From NCBI GenBank assembly GCA_030605265.1, contig JAUWIR010000052.1:1-13182 (forward strand): a stretch of DNA of 13,182 nucleotides, given 5' to 3'. The translations under genes were made by a program, and so were the position numbers. The DNA comes from Pseudomonadota bacterium (lineage in GTDB: Bacteria; SZUA-182; DTGQ01). Below are positions 13,052 to 13,182 of the stretch, piece by piece. Below the pieces are notes generated by a model. The model saw nothing but the letters and a program-made list of their open reading frames with translations, made no database searches and was not told the origin of the DNA. Each line of letters begins with the position of its first letter. Position 1 is the stretch's first letter.

Positions 13052-13182
13052 GAATAGTGTATAAATTTTATTATTGTGTCATATTTCCCAACTCTTTCTT
13101 GAGTTTTATTACTCTTTAACCGATAAGAAGAATAAGAAACCGTCAATTTTCCTATCAAAAAAAAATTATTTAAAAAAAATGA

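Larger units (their letters stand above)
12880..13182. other. Gene-free 303-bp region upstream of the zinc-ribbon gene
   Basis: I find no plausible ORF on either strand; stops are dense and A/T runs are long. It holds, from the gene outward, the SD, a set of CAGCTTAA octamers (12945-12976), a sigma-54-like promoter on the - strand (13002-13017), a + strand terminator (13023-13051) and a short inverted repeat, AACTC/GAGTT (13090-13105). The last 80 bases hold only AT-rich sequence with A-runs. Confidence 0.7.

Overview
The window is an AT-rich bacterial chromosome segment, almost all of it on the + strand. It is dominated by a conserved housekeeping block: tRNA-Val(GAC), thrS, infC, rpmI, rplT, pheS, pheT, a ZapB-like coiled-coil gene, zapA, 6S RNA, the 5-formyltetrahydrofolate cyclo-ligase gene, rny and ymdB. 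Two genes on the - strand follow. The order zapA, 6S RNA, cyclo-ligase is the same as in Escherichia coli. RNase Y and YmdB are instead typical of Firmicutes, delta-proteobacteria-like lineages and many anaerobic candidate phyla. A DsrP-like NrfD membrane protein suggests anaerobic electron transfer. I cannot name the phylum from this; a low-GC anaerobe of an uncultured or deep-branching lineage is the best guess.

Layout. Positions 1-122 are the 3' end of a small protein gene (DUF2007-like). A strong sigma-70-type promoter and tRNA-Val follow (174-298). Positions 299-394 are a compact leader before thrS. It has a Shine-Dalgarno (SD) sequence, a 9-codon ORF and a perfect palindrome with a T-run that looks like a terminator or attenuator. 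Positions 395-7605 are a tightly packed translation and cell-division operon. Positions 7606-8074 carry a 6S RNA gene with its own promoter. The cyclo-ligase and rny genes overlap (8075-10238). A hairpin terminator separates rny from ymdB. ymdB overlaps the convergent NrfD gene tail to tail by 8 bp. Upstream of the NrfD gene on the - strand is a small protein with two nearly identical zinc ribbons plus a TM2-like membrane domain. Its 303-bp upstream region holds a sigma-54-like promoter, octamer repeats and a + strand terminator.

How it works together. The first block supplies aminoacyl-tRNA synthetases, initiation factor 3 and two 50S proteins, so it scales with growth. ZapA and ZapB-like proteins tie in cell division. 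6S RNA (RNA polymerase sequestration), RNase Y (mRNA decay) and YmdB (phosphodiesterase) form a run of global RNA-level regulators.

The points most worth checking are the probable AUA start of infC, the thrS leader, the 6S RNA gene, the sigma-54-like promoter before the duplicated zinc-ribbon gene, and the absence of TGA stop codons among the 13 complete genes. I see no defence system, CRISPR array, transposon or prophage, and nothing that clearly amounts to a new biological system. The novelty here is mainly regulatory.
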